Positions 32,001-39,539 of a stretch of DNA of 64,000 bases are shown one piece after another. The number at the start of each line of letters is the position of its first letter. Within the stretch, counting starts at the first letter, position 1. This DNA is from Symsagittifera roscoffensis (taxonomy: Eukaryota; Xenacoelomorpha; Acoela; Convolutidae), in NCBI RefSeq assembly GCF_963678635.1, contig NC_087066.1:45869225-45933224 (forward strand). The letters run 5' to 3'. The notes beneath the pieces are model-generated. The model was not told the DNA's origin, ran no database searches, and saw only the letters and a program-made list of their open reading frames with translations. Made by a program: the position numbers and the translations under genes.

Positions 32001-35000
32001 GACGTTGAGGCCCCTATGAAACGGAAATTAGGCAAAAGTGCAGTGGCAATTGGTGATTTGAAACAAGGAACGGTACTCAGTAAGGATAACATGTCAATCA
32101 AGAATGCGGAGCCGGTTGGCTTTTTGCCGCACGAGTTCTCGAAGCTGAAGGGGGCTATTTTAACTAAAGATGTTGGGGATGACGAGACTATTTTGCCAAA
32201 TGCAGTTGAGTTCAGTGCCGAGACCAGCGCGGCAACTGGGAAGTTTGTAGCTGTTGTATTGGCCAGAAAAGGTAACGAAACTTGAAAATAAATGCTGTGA
32301 AATTAGTGCAATTCTTGAAAAGAAAAATGTATTTTTGCTGATTACTTGAAAAAAAAATGCTGTGAAGTTAGTGCAAAATTTTGGTAAAATAGATGATTTT
32401 TATAGTGTATTAGGATTGCTTGGAAAATAAATAAAAAATCCACAGTCGAGGAAACCCTAGACCCGCCCCTTGTTTTTCAGCATACCAAAAATTGCAGTAA
32501 ACAGGAAGTAGAAAAACTTGTTAGAGAGTATTAATAACAACTTGAGTTGCTGGTCTGAAATTCTGACTCACCATGATTTAAGTTGATGTTATTTTTGTTT
32601 TCCAGTTCACAGTGGCTGCGTTTTGTGTTTTAGGCAGCAAAGGAGTGCCTGGAAAGAATACCAAGATACTGAATGGACTGCCTCTGGTCGCCTGGAGTAT
32701 TCTGGCAGCCAGGAAGGCCTCCTGCTTCGACGAAATCTGGGTGTCCACCGACTGCGACCACATTGGCGCCATTGCTGAGTCATTCGGGGCCATGTGAGTA
32801 GCATGTCTCTGTTTTTCACATTCGGAGAATTGCAAAAAGTTGGAACAAACAGAATTTATTTTAAAATCAAATCACTCATTTGATTTTGTACGCAAAATCT
32901 ACCTTTTTAGACATAAACTGAGTCGCATGGCCACATTAAAAAAGTATAATTTTTTGCCAGCTGAATTTATTTTTCAGACTTGTTGAAGTATTTGCTCAAA
33001 CTCGAAGATGGCCAATTGCTCTCTTTAATTAATTATCCGTTCCATATTGTTTTTCATATTTAAAACGACGTGACTTTTGACCAGCACCGCAGACAATCGC
33101 TGACAAGTCGTTGGCTTCTCTGGTTGACCTCCATAAACCGAAAATGCTTATCTTACATTTCCCCAAACCGAAAATGCTTATCATACAAATGCCTACATCA
33201 AATGTATGGAAAAATCCTAATCATACAATTTTCATACAATTTCAAAAAACCATTGAAAAAAGATTCAATCTAGTTTCTCCGGCTATTTGAACCAAATAAA
33301 ACAGTCGGTGATGAAAAATAACTACGTTTATTTTTTTTGGAAAAAAATGGTTATCATATAAATTCCATATATGAAAATTGTGTGATAACCATTTTTTCAT
33401 GAAAGGCAAGTTTTTCAGAAACTTGTTAAAACTTATTTTTAATCAAATTTAAAGTAATTAGGAGTGCTTATGCTCAATTTAAAGCACCTTGCTCATCAAA
33501 AATAAAAATTTAGTTTGAAGCTAAAAAAATGGTTATCATACAATTTCCATATATGAAAATTGTAATGATAACCATTTTTTCATAAAGGCAAGATTTTCAG
33601 AAACATGTTAAAACTTGTTTTTAATCAAATTTAAAGTATTTAAGAGTGCTTATGCTCTATTTAAAGCACCTTGCTCATCAAAAATAAAAATTTAGTTTGA
33701 AGCTAAAAAAATGGTTATCATACAATTTCCATATATGAAAATTGTGTGATAACCTTTTTTCATATATGGAAATTGTAGGATAAGCATTTTTGCTCAACCC
33801 GGGTTCTCAAATAAACTAACTAAAATCTCAAGCTTCCGCTAAAACCACAATTAGTTTTTCGATTTATAACCAAACCCTTTTTTTTGTTTCTGTGCCACTA
33901 GCAACCAGATTGAATACGTACAGATGTAAACTTTTTAAAATATCAGTACTGCGTTAGACAATACTGCTGGTTGCGAAAAAGCATCTTAACTTTTAAAGAA
34001 ATTGCGTGGCAAATAGACAAACCCCTCTCCGACTTAATATCAGCTGCCATAATTTAGGTATTTCCGGCGTGACCCCATGAGTGCCCTGGATCGTAGTTCC
34101 AGCAAGGACGCCCTACTGGACTTTGTGGGCAATCACCCGGACGTGTGGGCCGCAGCCTACATCCAGTGCACTTTCCCCACCCAGAACCCGGATCTTCTTT
34201 CCAAGGCGGTGTCCATGATTCGAGCCGATGAGTTCGATTGTGTCTTTTCTGTGGGAAGAAGTCACAAGTTCAGGTAATTTGTTGTTGTGTCACTTTAGAG
34301 CAGGGTTTCCATTATTATAATGAAATCAATTAAGTGCTTTAAATTTATTTGAATAAAAAAATTTAAAAAAAAACTACCTTAGTTTAAGAAATATTGGGAG
34401 TAAATTTAGTTCGTAATGATCTTAAAGGGGAATTTACGAACTGGTTGAAGTGCTTGGAATGGTTGCTGCTTGCAAAATTTGGTTGGTTCTTGATTTTATG
34501 GTTCTGAGAATCGGAACTAATAATAACATTAAACTGTTTTGGAAACAAGTTATTCAAGATTTTATTTCCAACGTCCTAGGTAATCGATTGAGCTATAGCA
34601 ATTAAAAACCCTTTGCTCCTGATTCTGATTCATTTTAAAAAACTCTCTCAACGTTTTAAAAAATTTTGGACAATTTATCCCAATAATGAACAGAGCCAAA
34701 ATACGAGCTGCTAACTCTTTCGGTACATCGCTGCTCTCGGAACATTCTGTACATTTGCCTGTACCCAATTTTCTTGTTTCTCATTGTTTTTTGATTGACT
34801 AGAATTAAACTGTTGAGTTGTTTTATTTAATTCAGATGGACTCCCATTACAGCTGAGAATAAGTACACTCGGCCTTTGAACTTTGACCCCTCCAAGCGGC
34901 CCAGAAGACAGGACTGGCAAGGCGAAATCATCGAGAATGGTGAGTTCAATGGATAAAAAACTGGGTGCAGTAGATTTAATATATTTTTGACAGCTAAGAC

Positions 35001-38000
35001 TTAAGGTTAGAGGAGATAACTTCTTCTATTTCTGATGGCAGATACTTATTATTTGTCAGACTGAAATAGAAAGATTACTTTGGCTTTTTTAATCACCTCA
35101 ACGAAGGATAACTTCAAAAAAGTGATGTTCATCTATTGAGAAAACAATTCGAAACATTCGGTTTTTTCTTCAGTCGCGGTAAGAAAAGCATATCGAATAA
35201 GGATTTTAGTTGAAAAAAGACAAGAAAAAAACGAAAAAAAAAGATGACAAAGATAGCAAATCAAAACCTTCGAATTTAAAAAATTTCCTTCTATTATATC
35301 TATTAAAAGCCTTCTTGCTTGATTTACTCGCTCGTAATTAGACTAAAACTCAAAAATTTTTATACCGCTATTTTTGACAAAAAACGATTAAAATGATTTA
35401 AACCACCATGACGACCCTGGTTTGACACAATTTTGAGAAACACGCTATTTTTTGAAACTTTTGCACTCTTTTCGGAAAGTTTTGACCAAAAAACTGCGCG
35501 CATTCTGCTCAAAACTTGTGTATATTGGCGCAAAGGTGCCTTTGAAAGTTTTCAGAGTCAGTGGGCCGAACATGGATATTATAAAGCATTATCAAAGAAT
35601 CGGATCCCTAGAAAATAAAGCGTCCGCCAAACTCACACCCAAACCTACACCGCTTAGGATTCAAAAAATGTATACAACCAAAATTTTGGGCGTTCAGATA
35701 TAAAAAAAAACTGCTCAACTACTCTGTAACCAAATTTTTGTCTAATATTTTCGAACAAAAATTACTCATAGTTCATATTTTTGGCACGAAATTTTTCTAA
35801 AAAGCGTCAAAAAAATTGAAAGAAGCAAGGTATGTTATGCTCCTAATCCATGTTATCAAACGTACAGAGATCTTGAAGGCTAATGGAAAACAAAATAGAG
35901 CCCAGCTGTTGATGATCATTAGCTTCCAGAATTTATTTTTGGTGTGTTCTCTGCACTATATTCCATTTTTGTTCCGACTTTAGATACAAAAGTAACGGAA
36001 TATTTGTGCTCGGGGTCGTTTTTTTTTCTTCAGACAAATTTCGACTTTTTAACTAGCCATTTTTGACGGAATTTTTTTATATCATTCGAAAGCCATTGTT
36101 GTCCTGAGCTTAAATTTGAAGGATATTTTACCTGCGATCATATTGCGTAAAGTTATGAGGGTTTAAAGATTGCCATTTTGGCCATTTTGACCAATTTGGG
36201 ACAATTAACGCGCGATATAATTCGAGCTAATAACTTGTAAGCGGAGATTTAATCCGTCTTATAAATCGTTCCATATTGGTTGAAAGAAGCTTATTTGCCA
36301 TAAATGATTTGTTACAAGGAGTGAAATCTATTCTTCTGTGGTTTATATGGCGTGTGGGGGATGATTTTCATAGTAAAAACTTCAATTTTTGTGATTTTTT
36401 TTTTTTTTTTTCATTTTTTTAATTACATTTAATTTGTTAATGATATTCATGTTTTTACTGCTCCATAAACCTTAAAAGGCAGGTGGAACATTCAAGACTT
36501 CGCTATGATTCGAGCAGTTTTGTTATCTACTTTACACTCTAAAATAATGCACGCAAGATCGCTCGTGAATCACGGCAAAGCCATGAACATTGACCGAGTG
36601 CTATTTGTTCTCTTACGGTTTTTGTTGCAGAAAATTTTTCTAATAAAATTAAACTTTTGAACAATATTCATTAAATATAAGTGTTAATACCTATCAGGCA
36701 TAATTTAAACATGTAGCCAAATGCAAAGCAGTTTTGTTTAAAAGATAATAATTACTATGCTTTATATATTTATAAATATTACGCTTTCAGTATTAAAGAA
36801 GAAATCTTCAAAATTTTATGCAAGCAGTTTGCGTAGATTCCAAGCGCATTTAATTTAATGCGTAGCTCACTTGATTGGAAACACGCAGACTCAAGTTCGC
36901 GACCTACAGTCTTTAATTTGCTTTCAAAAATAGTCTACAAAACAGCTTATAGCACACATATTCCTCACTTTCTTCGAAAACAAGCACGAAGCATTGCGCG
37001 AATTCATTCATTTTGATTATTTTTTAAAATTCTTTCAAAAATTCTGATTTTTTTAAATATTCTTTAAGAAAATTAAAGATTCAAAACTATTCAAAAAATG
37101 CAAAAAAGAGCTACGCTGCGCTCATTTTACATTTGTAATTTAGTACCTTTTTAAAAAAAAAAAAACAATCAAATTCATGAAAATTTTGAAAATTTGTGTG
37201 AAAAAAGATTTTTGTGATTTTTTTAAACATTTTTGGAACATCTTTCATATTATCGGACCATTGATGTTCTTCGGGCTTTTCAAGAGTCTTTGCCACGCAC
37301 TTGGCAGAGTAGCCAAGATTTTCTCCACAAAACTTTTTAAAAAAATATATGATGTGTCTGTTCATTTGTGTTTTTTTTTGTGTTTGCCAGGTGCATTCTA
37401 CATGTTCCGAGTGGAGGAGTTGTTGTGCAGTGGGGACTACCAGAGCAACAGAGTGACCTATCTGGAGGACTTTGGGGTGGGTCAGGGGGAGACAGTGGAC
37501 ATCGACACCCCGGAGGACTTCGTCCGGGCTGAACTGCTGGTCAGTAAAATGCTAGGCAGACAATAAGGCGTCAATTGGATTTGAACTTAGCCGAATAATC
37601 AAAAGTACCCAAATAGTAATAGAGATATAGATTCTCACATAATCGAGAAGAATAAGAGATTCATTGAAATTGCCAATTTATTCGAAAACACTGAATAGCC
37701 TTTCGACCAATTGTCGATTAATCTAATTCTTAGAGCCTTAGCAACGGCCGATTGTTGTTATCAACGAAATTCTATCATACAAAAATGATAGACCGGAAAA
37801 AGTCCTTTTTGAAAATGGATATTCTATATGTCACAAGGATCGAATGGCAGAGAAGCAAGGAGCCAATCAGCCAATCAACTGATGGCCATCTGAAAAAAGG
37901 GAGATTTATGGCCATCTGAAAAAAGGGAGCCTGAATTTCGGCCTGAAGCTGGACGCTGAAAAGGGACACTTTAGTCTTAATTTTTAACAATTTAAAAGAT

Positions 38001-38731
38001 TGTTATTGGCTAAAACTTTTCTGCCATTTGCTCCTTTTGTTAAAAAACCAAACTTTCTCACCAGAAGCGGATTTAGGGGAGGAGATATGGGTGTAGAACC
38101 TTCAAAAAAATGCCCAAAAACGGGCCCAATTTTTTCCTGGCCATGACAGCAAATTTATGAAAGATCCTAGTGTTTTCATTTTTACTAGTTGGACTTATTG
38201 GGATCTTTATGATCGGATATAGGGAGAGAAGGATACTTCTTTCTACCAAGAAGTTGGCACCTTTGCCATCCAAAGGGGTTTTTGTAGTGGTACTTTGACT
38301 CTCAAAATTTTCGCAGAACAGCCAAAAAAAATTTCGTGTCTTTTAGGCCAATATATACTAATTTTTGAATGAAATTTTTTCAAAAAATAGTCATAAAAAG
38401 CACTTTTGGCCCATTGAGCTTGCGTTGGAGGTTTGGGTTTTTTTGAGTCTTATTTGCCCGACCTAAAAAGTGCACATGAAAAAACTCACCTCCCTCTCCA
38501 GCTATTTAACAATTTGCGCAAAAAGTCGGTAGTGGAAGTACTCAATTAACTAAGAAAACCTCGATCTGTTTTTAAACGCTGTCATCTTCTGTTCAGGTGA
38601 AGAAGCACTGTGAGACTTACAATCTAGACGACCTCATCGCCCCGGCCACTGGAGAGAAATACCGACAGATGATGATGATGGAAGCAGCCAGGACTGCAGC
38701 TGCTCAAAAAGTGGGAGACACTCCCCAGTGA
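17023..38731 (+). CDS. NANS-CMAS fusion: sialic acid synthase joined to CMP-sialic acid synthetase (10 exons)
   Basis: The exons (listed separately) join with matching phases into a 628-residue protein. Residues 1 to about 290 are the NeuB/NANS aldolase-like barrel: the start resembles animal NANS (ELCPGR, HPCFII, AEIGQNHQG, GKTYGEHK), and the metal ligands are His220 in GYSGHE and His241 in LERH. Residues about 300-360 are the SAF (antifreeze-like) domain. After a linker of about ten residues, residues about 366-584 are CMAS: LARKGSKGVPGKN (371-383), the SKRPRRQDW block (519-527) and the metal-binding VDIDT (Asp571, Asp573). Human NANS (359 residues) and CMAS (434) are separate proteins, and the HAD-like second domain of vertebrate CMAS is absent. 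Predicted role: condense an N-acylmannosamine (6-phosphate) with phosphoenolpyruvate, then activate the sialic acid with CTP. In animals a phosphatase normally acts between these steps. The KRPRRQ block is also the nuclear signal of mammalian CMAS, but its use here is unknown. Transcript support is needed to exclude separate messages. Confidence 0.92.
17112..17141. repeat. GA microsatellite just inside intron 1
   Basis: A run of about 14 GA units begins 13 bases after the exon 1 donor. It creates a false open frame continuing exon 1 to 17283. Confidence 0.95.
17180..17713 (+). repeat. Dispersed repeat R1, copy a (intron 1)
   Basis: R1 is a ~530-base noncoding repeat found in both orientations across the window. 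Landmarks are a start like TTCCGACTTT...AACGGAATATTTG, a central GACAATTAACGCGCGATA palindrome-like block, and an end like CAGGGCTTCGCTCTGATACG. Other copies are at 19731, 21095, 24552, 35965, 41372, 63408 and 63921. No ORF or clear terminal inverted repeats were seen, so its class is unknown. Confidence 0.9.
17916..18836. mobile_element. R2 MITE-like element with internal CATACAATT palindromes, copy 1 (intron 1)
   Basis: The left end has GACCTCCATACACCG then AAAATGCTTATCATACAATT. The right end has the complement of the same 20-base motif followed by GGTCAACCCGGG. Further short palindromes built from ATACAATTTCCATA lie inside. Copies occur at 33118-33808 and, more diverged, at about 50890-51150. 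It has no coding capacity. Confidence 0.75.
19085..19223 (+). CDS. NANS-CMAS exon 2
   Basis: The acceptor TTACAG at 19084 and donor GTGATA at 19224 frame residues 26-71 plus two bases. It contains AEIGQNHQGDVGIAKQMIK and GADCVKFQKS, the conserved N-terminal barrel strands of NeuB enzymes. The residue equivalent to human Met42 is Ala45 here. Confidence 0.95.
19731..20006 (-). repeat. R1 repeat, copy b (truncated)
   Basis: Minus-orientation copy from the GAGACTGCTCGTATCAGG end to the GCTTACGCGTTA block. The rest of the unit is missing. Confidence 0.85.
20878..21020 (+). repeat. Direct repeat flanking R1 copy c, left
   Basis: About 140 bases (CACACGTTTTAGAAATTCAA to CATGCGTTCATTGACTGT) recur at 21403-21550. 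R1 copy c sits between the two. Confidence 0.9.
21095..21400 (-). repeat. R1 repeat, copy c
   Basis: Minus-orientation partial copy with the CACATGCCATATAAAGTACA and GCTTACGCGTTAATAACGCG landmarks. Confidence 0.85.
21403..21550 (+). repeat. Direct repeat flanking R1 copy c, right
   Basis: Second copy of the 20878-21020 segment, with small differences. The pair encloses R1 copy c. Confidence 0.9.
22734..23120. mobile_element. Small element with perfect 29-bp terminal inverted repeats
   Basis: 22734-22762 (starting CTCATGCTTGAAGGACCG) is the exact reverse complement of 23092-23120. The 329-base interior has no long ORF. No target-site duplication is evident, so the class is uncertain. Confidence 0.75.
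24250..24520 (+). repeat. Diverged R3 (CAGGGGCGGAT-type) repeat fragment
   Basis: Shares the TTTTTTAGGTCGA, GAGCTCTCC and GGACCCTT...GCGTCCGCC landmarks with the better copies at 53310 and 61732. Ends are degenerate. Confidence 0.6.
24552..25085 (-). repeat. R1 repeat, copy d
   Basis: Nearly full-length minus-orientation copy, from CGTATCAGGGCGAAACCTGA to ATATTCCGTTATTTT. A partial continuation of similar sequence follows to about 25175. Confidence 0.88.
25684..25950 (+). repeat. Diverged direct duplication, copy 1
   Basis: Shared with 26389-26630, about 705 bases on. Matching blocks include GAGATTCAAA, TGATAAAAAC, GACTGTCTAG and GTAGCCGCTTCCACG. The open frames in both copies are not conserved and look fortuitous. 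Confidence 0.88.
26389..26630 (+). repeat. Diverged direct duplication, copy 2
   Basis: Second copy of the 25684-25950 segment. No function seen. Confidence 0.88.
29850..29960 (-). CDS. Small 36-residue ORF, hypothetical
   Basis: From an ATG at 29960 the minus strand reads MSSTAFKSQLQKIKIQ, then a Glu/Gln-rich helical run (AEEQIANEIEQLN), ending in SFYRL and TAG. It stands out because it is less AT-rich than the DNA around it and has a regular amphipathic, coiled-coil-like pattern. I do not recognise it. It may be a single exon or a processed fragment of a coiled-coil protein gene, lying antisense in intron 2 of NANS-CMAS. A chance frame cannot be excluded. Confidence 0.3.
   Translation of the reverse strand: MSSTAFKSQLQKIKIQAEEQIANEIEQLNVDSFYRL
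30223..30488 (+). CDS. NANS-CMAS exon 3
   Basis: Residues 72-160 plus one base. It contains SWGKTYGEHK, the central barrel strand KINVPFFKVPSSDTGS and RVPMVIST. The acceptor is GCATTTTAG at 30222 and the donor GTAGGT at 30489. Confidence 0.96.
30799..30938 (+). CDS. NANS-CMAS exon 4
   Basis: Residues 161-207, phase 1 in and phase 0 out. It contains GMQDM, FLQCTSAYPV and NLRVIQ, the phosphoenolpyruvate-site strand of NeuB enzymes. The donor is GTCACA, weaker than the others. Confidence 0.95.
31770..32271 (+). CDS. NANS-CMAS exon 5: end of barrel, SAF domain, linker and first strand of CMAS
   Basis: Residues 208-374 plus one base. It starts DTFKDVPIGYSGHE, includes LERHVTLDKSWKGTDH, then the SAF domain (KLGKSAVAIGDLKQGTVLS). 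It ends in TSAATGKFVAVVLARK and the first base of a Gly codon. The last nine residues already belong to the CMAS nucleotide-binding strand. Read without splicing, the frame continues only GNET and stops at 32285. Confidence 0.96.
32287..32292 (+). terminator. Candidate intronic poly(A) signal AATAAA
   Basis: AATAAA lies 2 bases after the in-frame TGA that ends unspliced exon 5 (32283-32285). A T/G-rich stretch follows at 32329-32340. If used, the message would encode only the NANS part (378 residues). The use is inferred. Confidence 0.35.
32634..32793 (+). CDS. NANS-CMAS exon 6
   Basis: Residues 375-427 plus two bases. It completes LARKGSKGVPGKN across the intron and continues LPLVAWSILAARKAS and EIWVSTDCDHI, typical of CMAS. 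The acceptor is TGTTTTAG at 32633 and the donor GTGAGT at 32794. Confidence 0.95.
33118..33808. mobile_element. R2 MITE-like element, copy 2 (intron 6)
   Basis: Left end GGTTGACCTCCATAAACCG, right end GATAAGCATTTTTGCTCAAC. The core contains three tandem 182-base units (see 33347). Confidence 0.75.
33347..33806 (+). repeat. Tandem 182-bp repeat, about 2.5 copies, each headed by a palindrome
   Basis: Units start at 33347, 33529 and 33711, an exact period of 182. Each starts with a ~50-base palindrome around TTCCATATATGAA. The tract expanded within R2 copy 2. Confidence 0.93.
34058..34273 (+). CDS. NANS-CMAS exon 7
   Basis: Residues 428-499 plus two bases. It contains FRRDPMSALDRSSSKDAL, AYIQCTFPTQNPDL and FDCVFSVGRSHKFR, all aligning with CMAS. 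In the usual Q-x-T-S-P motif the Ser position is Phe here. Confidence 0.95.
34836..34939 (+). CDS. NANS-CMAS exon 8
   Basis: Residues 500-534 plus one base. It carries PLNFDPSKRPRRQDWQGE, the substrate-binding and (in mammals) nuclear-signal block of CMAS. The donor is GTGAGT at 34940. Confidence 0.96.
35450..35690 (+). repeat. Diverged R3 repeat fragment (intron 8)
   Basis: Shares TTGACCAAAAAA, TATATTGGCGC and GCGTCCGCC landmarks with R3 copies. No ends are preserved. Confidence 0.55.
35965..36525 (+). repeat. R1 repeat, copy e (intron 8)
   Basis: Nearly full-length plus-orientation copy, very similar to copies a and g. Confidence 0.9.
37391..37539 (+). CDS. NANS-CMAS exon 9
   Basis: Residues 535-584, phase 1 in and phase 0 out. 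It contains GAFYMFRVEELL and ETVDIDTPEDFVRAELL with the two catalytic-site Asp residues. If intron 9 is retained, the protein would instead end VSKMLGRQ at the TAA ending at 37566. Confidence 0.95.
37860..37932 (+). repeat. Short direct repeat in intron 9
   Basis: GGCCATCTGAAAAAAGGGAG occurs twice, 27 bases apart. Confidence 0.9.
38063..38500 (+). repeat. R3 repeat, diverged copy (intron 9)
   Basis: Starts CAGAAGCGGATTTAGGGG, like the CAGGGGCGGAT end of R3. It contains CAATATATACTAATTTT, and its right end is degenerate. Confidence 0.6.
38597..38731 (+). CDS. NANS-CMAS exon 10, terminal
   Basis: Residues 585-628, ending with TGA at 38729-38731. It reads VKKHCETYNLDDLIAP and a Met/Ala-rich helix ending VGDTPQ. 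It does not resemble the HAD domain of vertebrate CMAS. The frame join is exact, but this exon rests on splice-site logic, not on homology. Confidence 0.75.
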   Translation: MKKHCETYNLDDLIAPATGEKYRQMMMMEAARTAAAQKVGDTPQ

Positions 38732-38954
38732 TCACGAGAAAGCAACTGAAAACAAATATATAAAAAGAAGAAACGAAAACAAAAATGGAAGCGAACTCTT
38801 ACATTTTGGAATTATTGAAAACATTTTCAATTCAACTCTCACCGGATCAAAATCATCTAAATTATCATTTTGCAGATTTCACAGTTATTTTATCATAATT
38901 CATATTTGATTTGCATGTGTATGCAAAGACGTGTGACGCCACAAATGTGTTTTC

Positions 38955-38960
38955 ATTAAA
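38955..38960 (+). terminator. Candidate poly(A) signal ATTAAA of NANS-CMAS
   Basis: ATTAAA lies 223 bases after the stop codon and is followed by a TGTGTG-containing stretch at about 38989. Confidence 0.5.
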
Positions 38961-39169
38961 AAATATCCAACTTCATATCAAACCAAATTTTGTGTGTTTA
39001 AATGTATAATTGATTAATTAAAAAACCTTTTTAATATAATACAACGTCAGTTTAACTCAGAAATTCTCATAATTTTTTAAACTTAGATAATTTAGCCTGT
39101 TTAATATCAAGAAAGGAAAAAAATTGAATATTAAAATTTACAAAAGAATGCGTTCACTGCTAATTTAGC

Positions 39170-39530
39170 ATCTAATTTACTAGTTCAAATGTCTCCAACG
39201 TTTTCTGGAAAAATTTTGAAACTGTACCGACGTTTTTTAGGGTCGACCCAGAGACTGTATAAATTTTTTTTTCCAAATTTCTGTACACAATTTTTTGAAA
39301 GCTTTTGACCAAAAAAATGGGTTTTTTGACGAGTACTCCCACCTCATATTTCAAAAATATATGGGCGCCAAAAGAGTTTTTAGAAATGATTTGAAGTTGA
39401 TCGACCAAAAATGGATGTCGTCAAAATGCAAAAAGAAAGACCTATTGGTAAAGTCTCGCTTCACGCGTTCATCCGCCCACCTTACTGATTCGAGTCTTTT
39501 TTCAAAATTTATCTTCCAATTTTGATTTTT
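39170..39530 (+). repeat. Diverged R3 repeat fragment
   Basis: Shares TTTTTTAGGGTCGACC, TTTTGACCAAAAAA and CATCCGCCCACC landmarks with R3. No intact ends. Confidence 0.55.
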
Positions 39531-39539
39531 TTTCAAAAC

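Noticed and set aside
32600-32633. An alternative exon 6 acceptor (TTTTCCAG at 32604) and the GTG-initiated frame at 32612 as a separate CMAS start
   Set aside because: The upstream acceptor puts exon 6 out of frame with exon 5. The GTG frame lacks the CMAS first strand, which exon 5 supplies exactly.
33347-33806. Evenly spaced palindromic repeats resembling a CRISPR array
   Set aside because: The sequence is eukaryotic, the 182-base units are repeated whole with no unique spacers, and they lie inside an intronic MITE.
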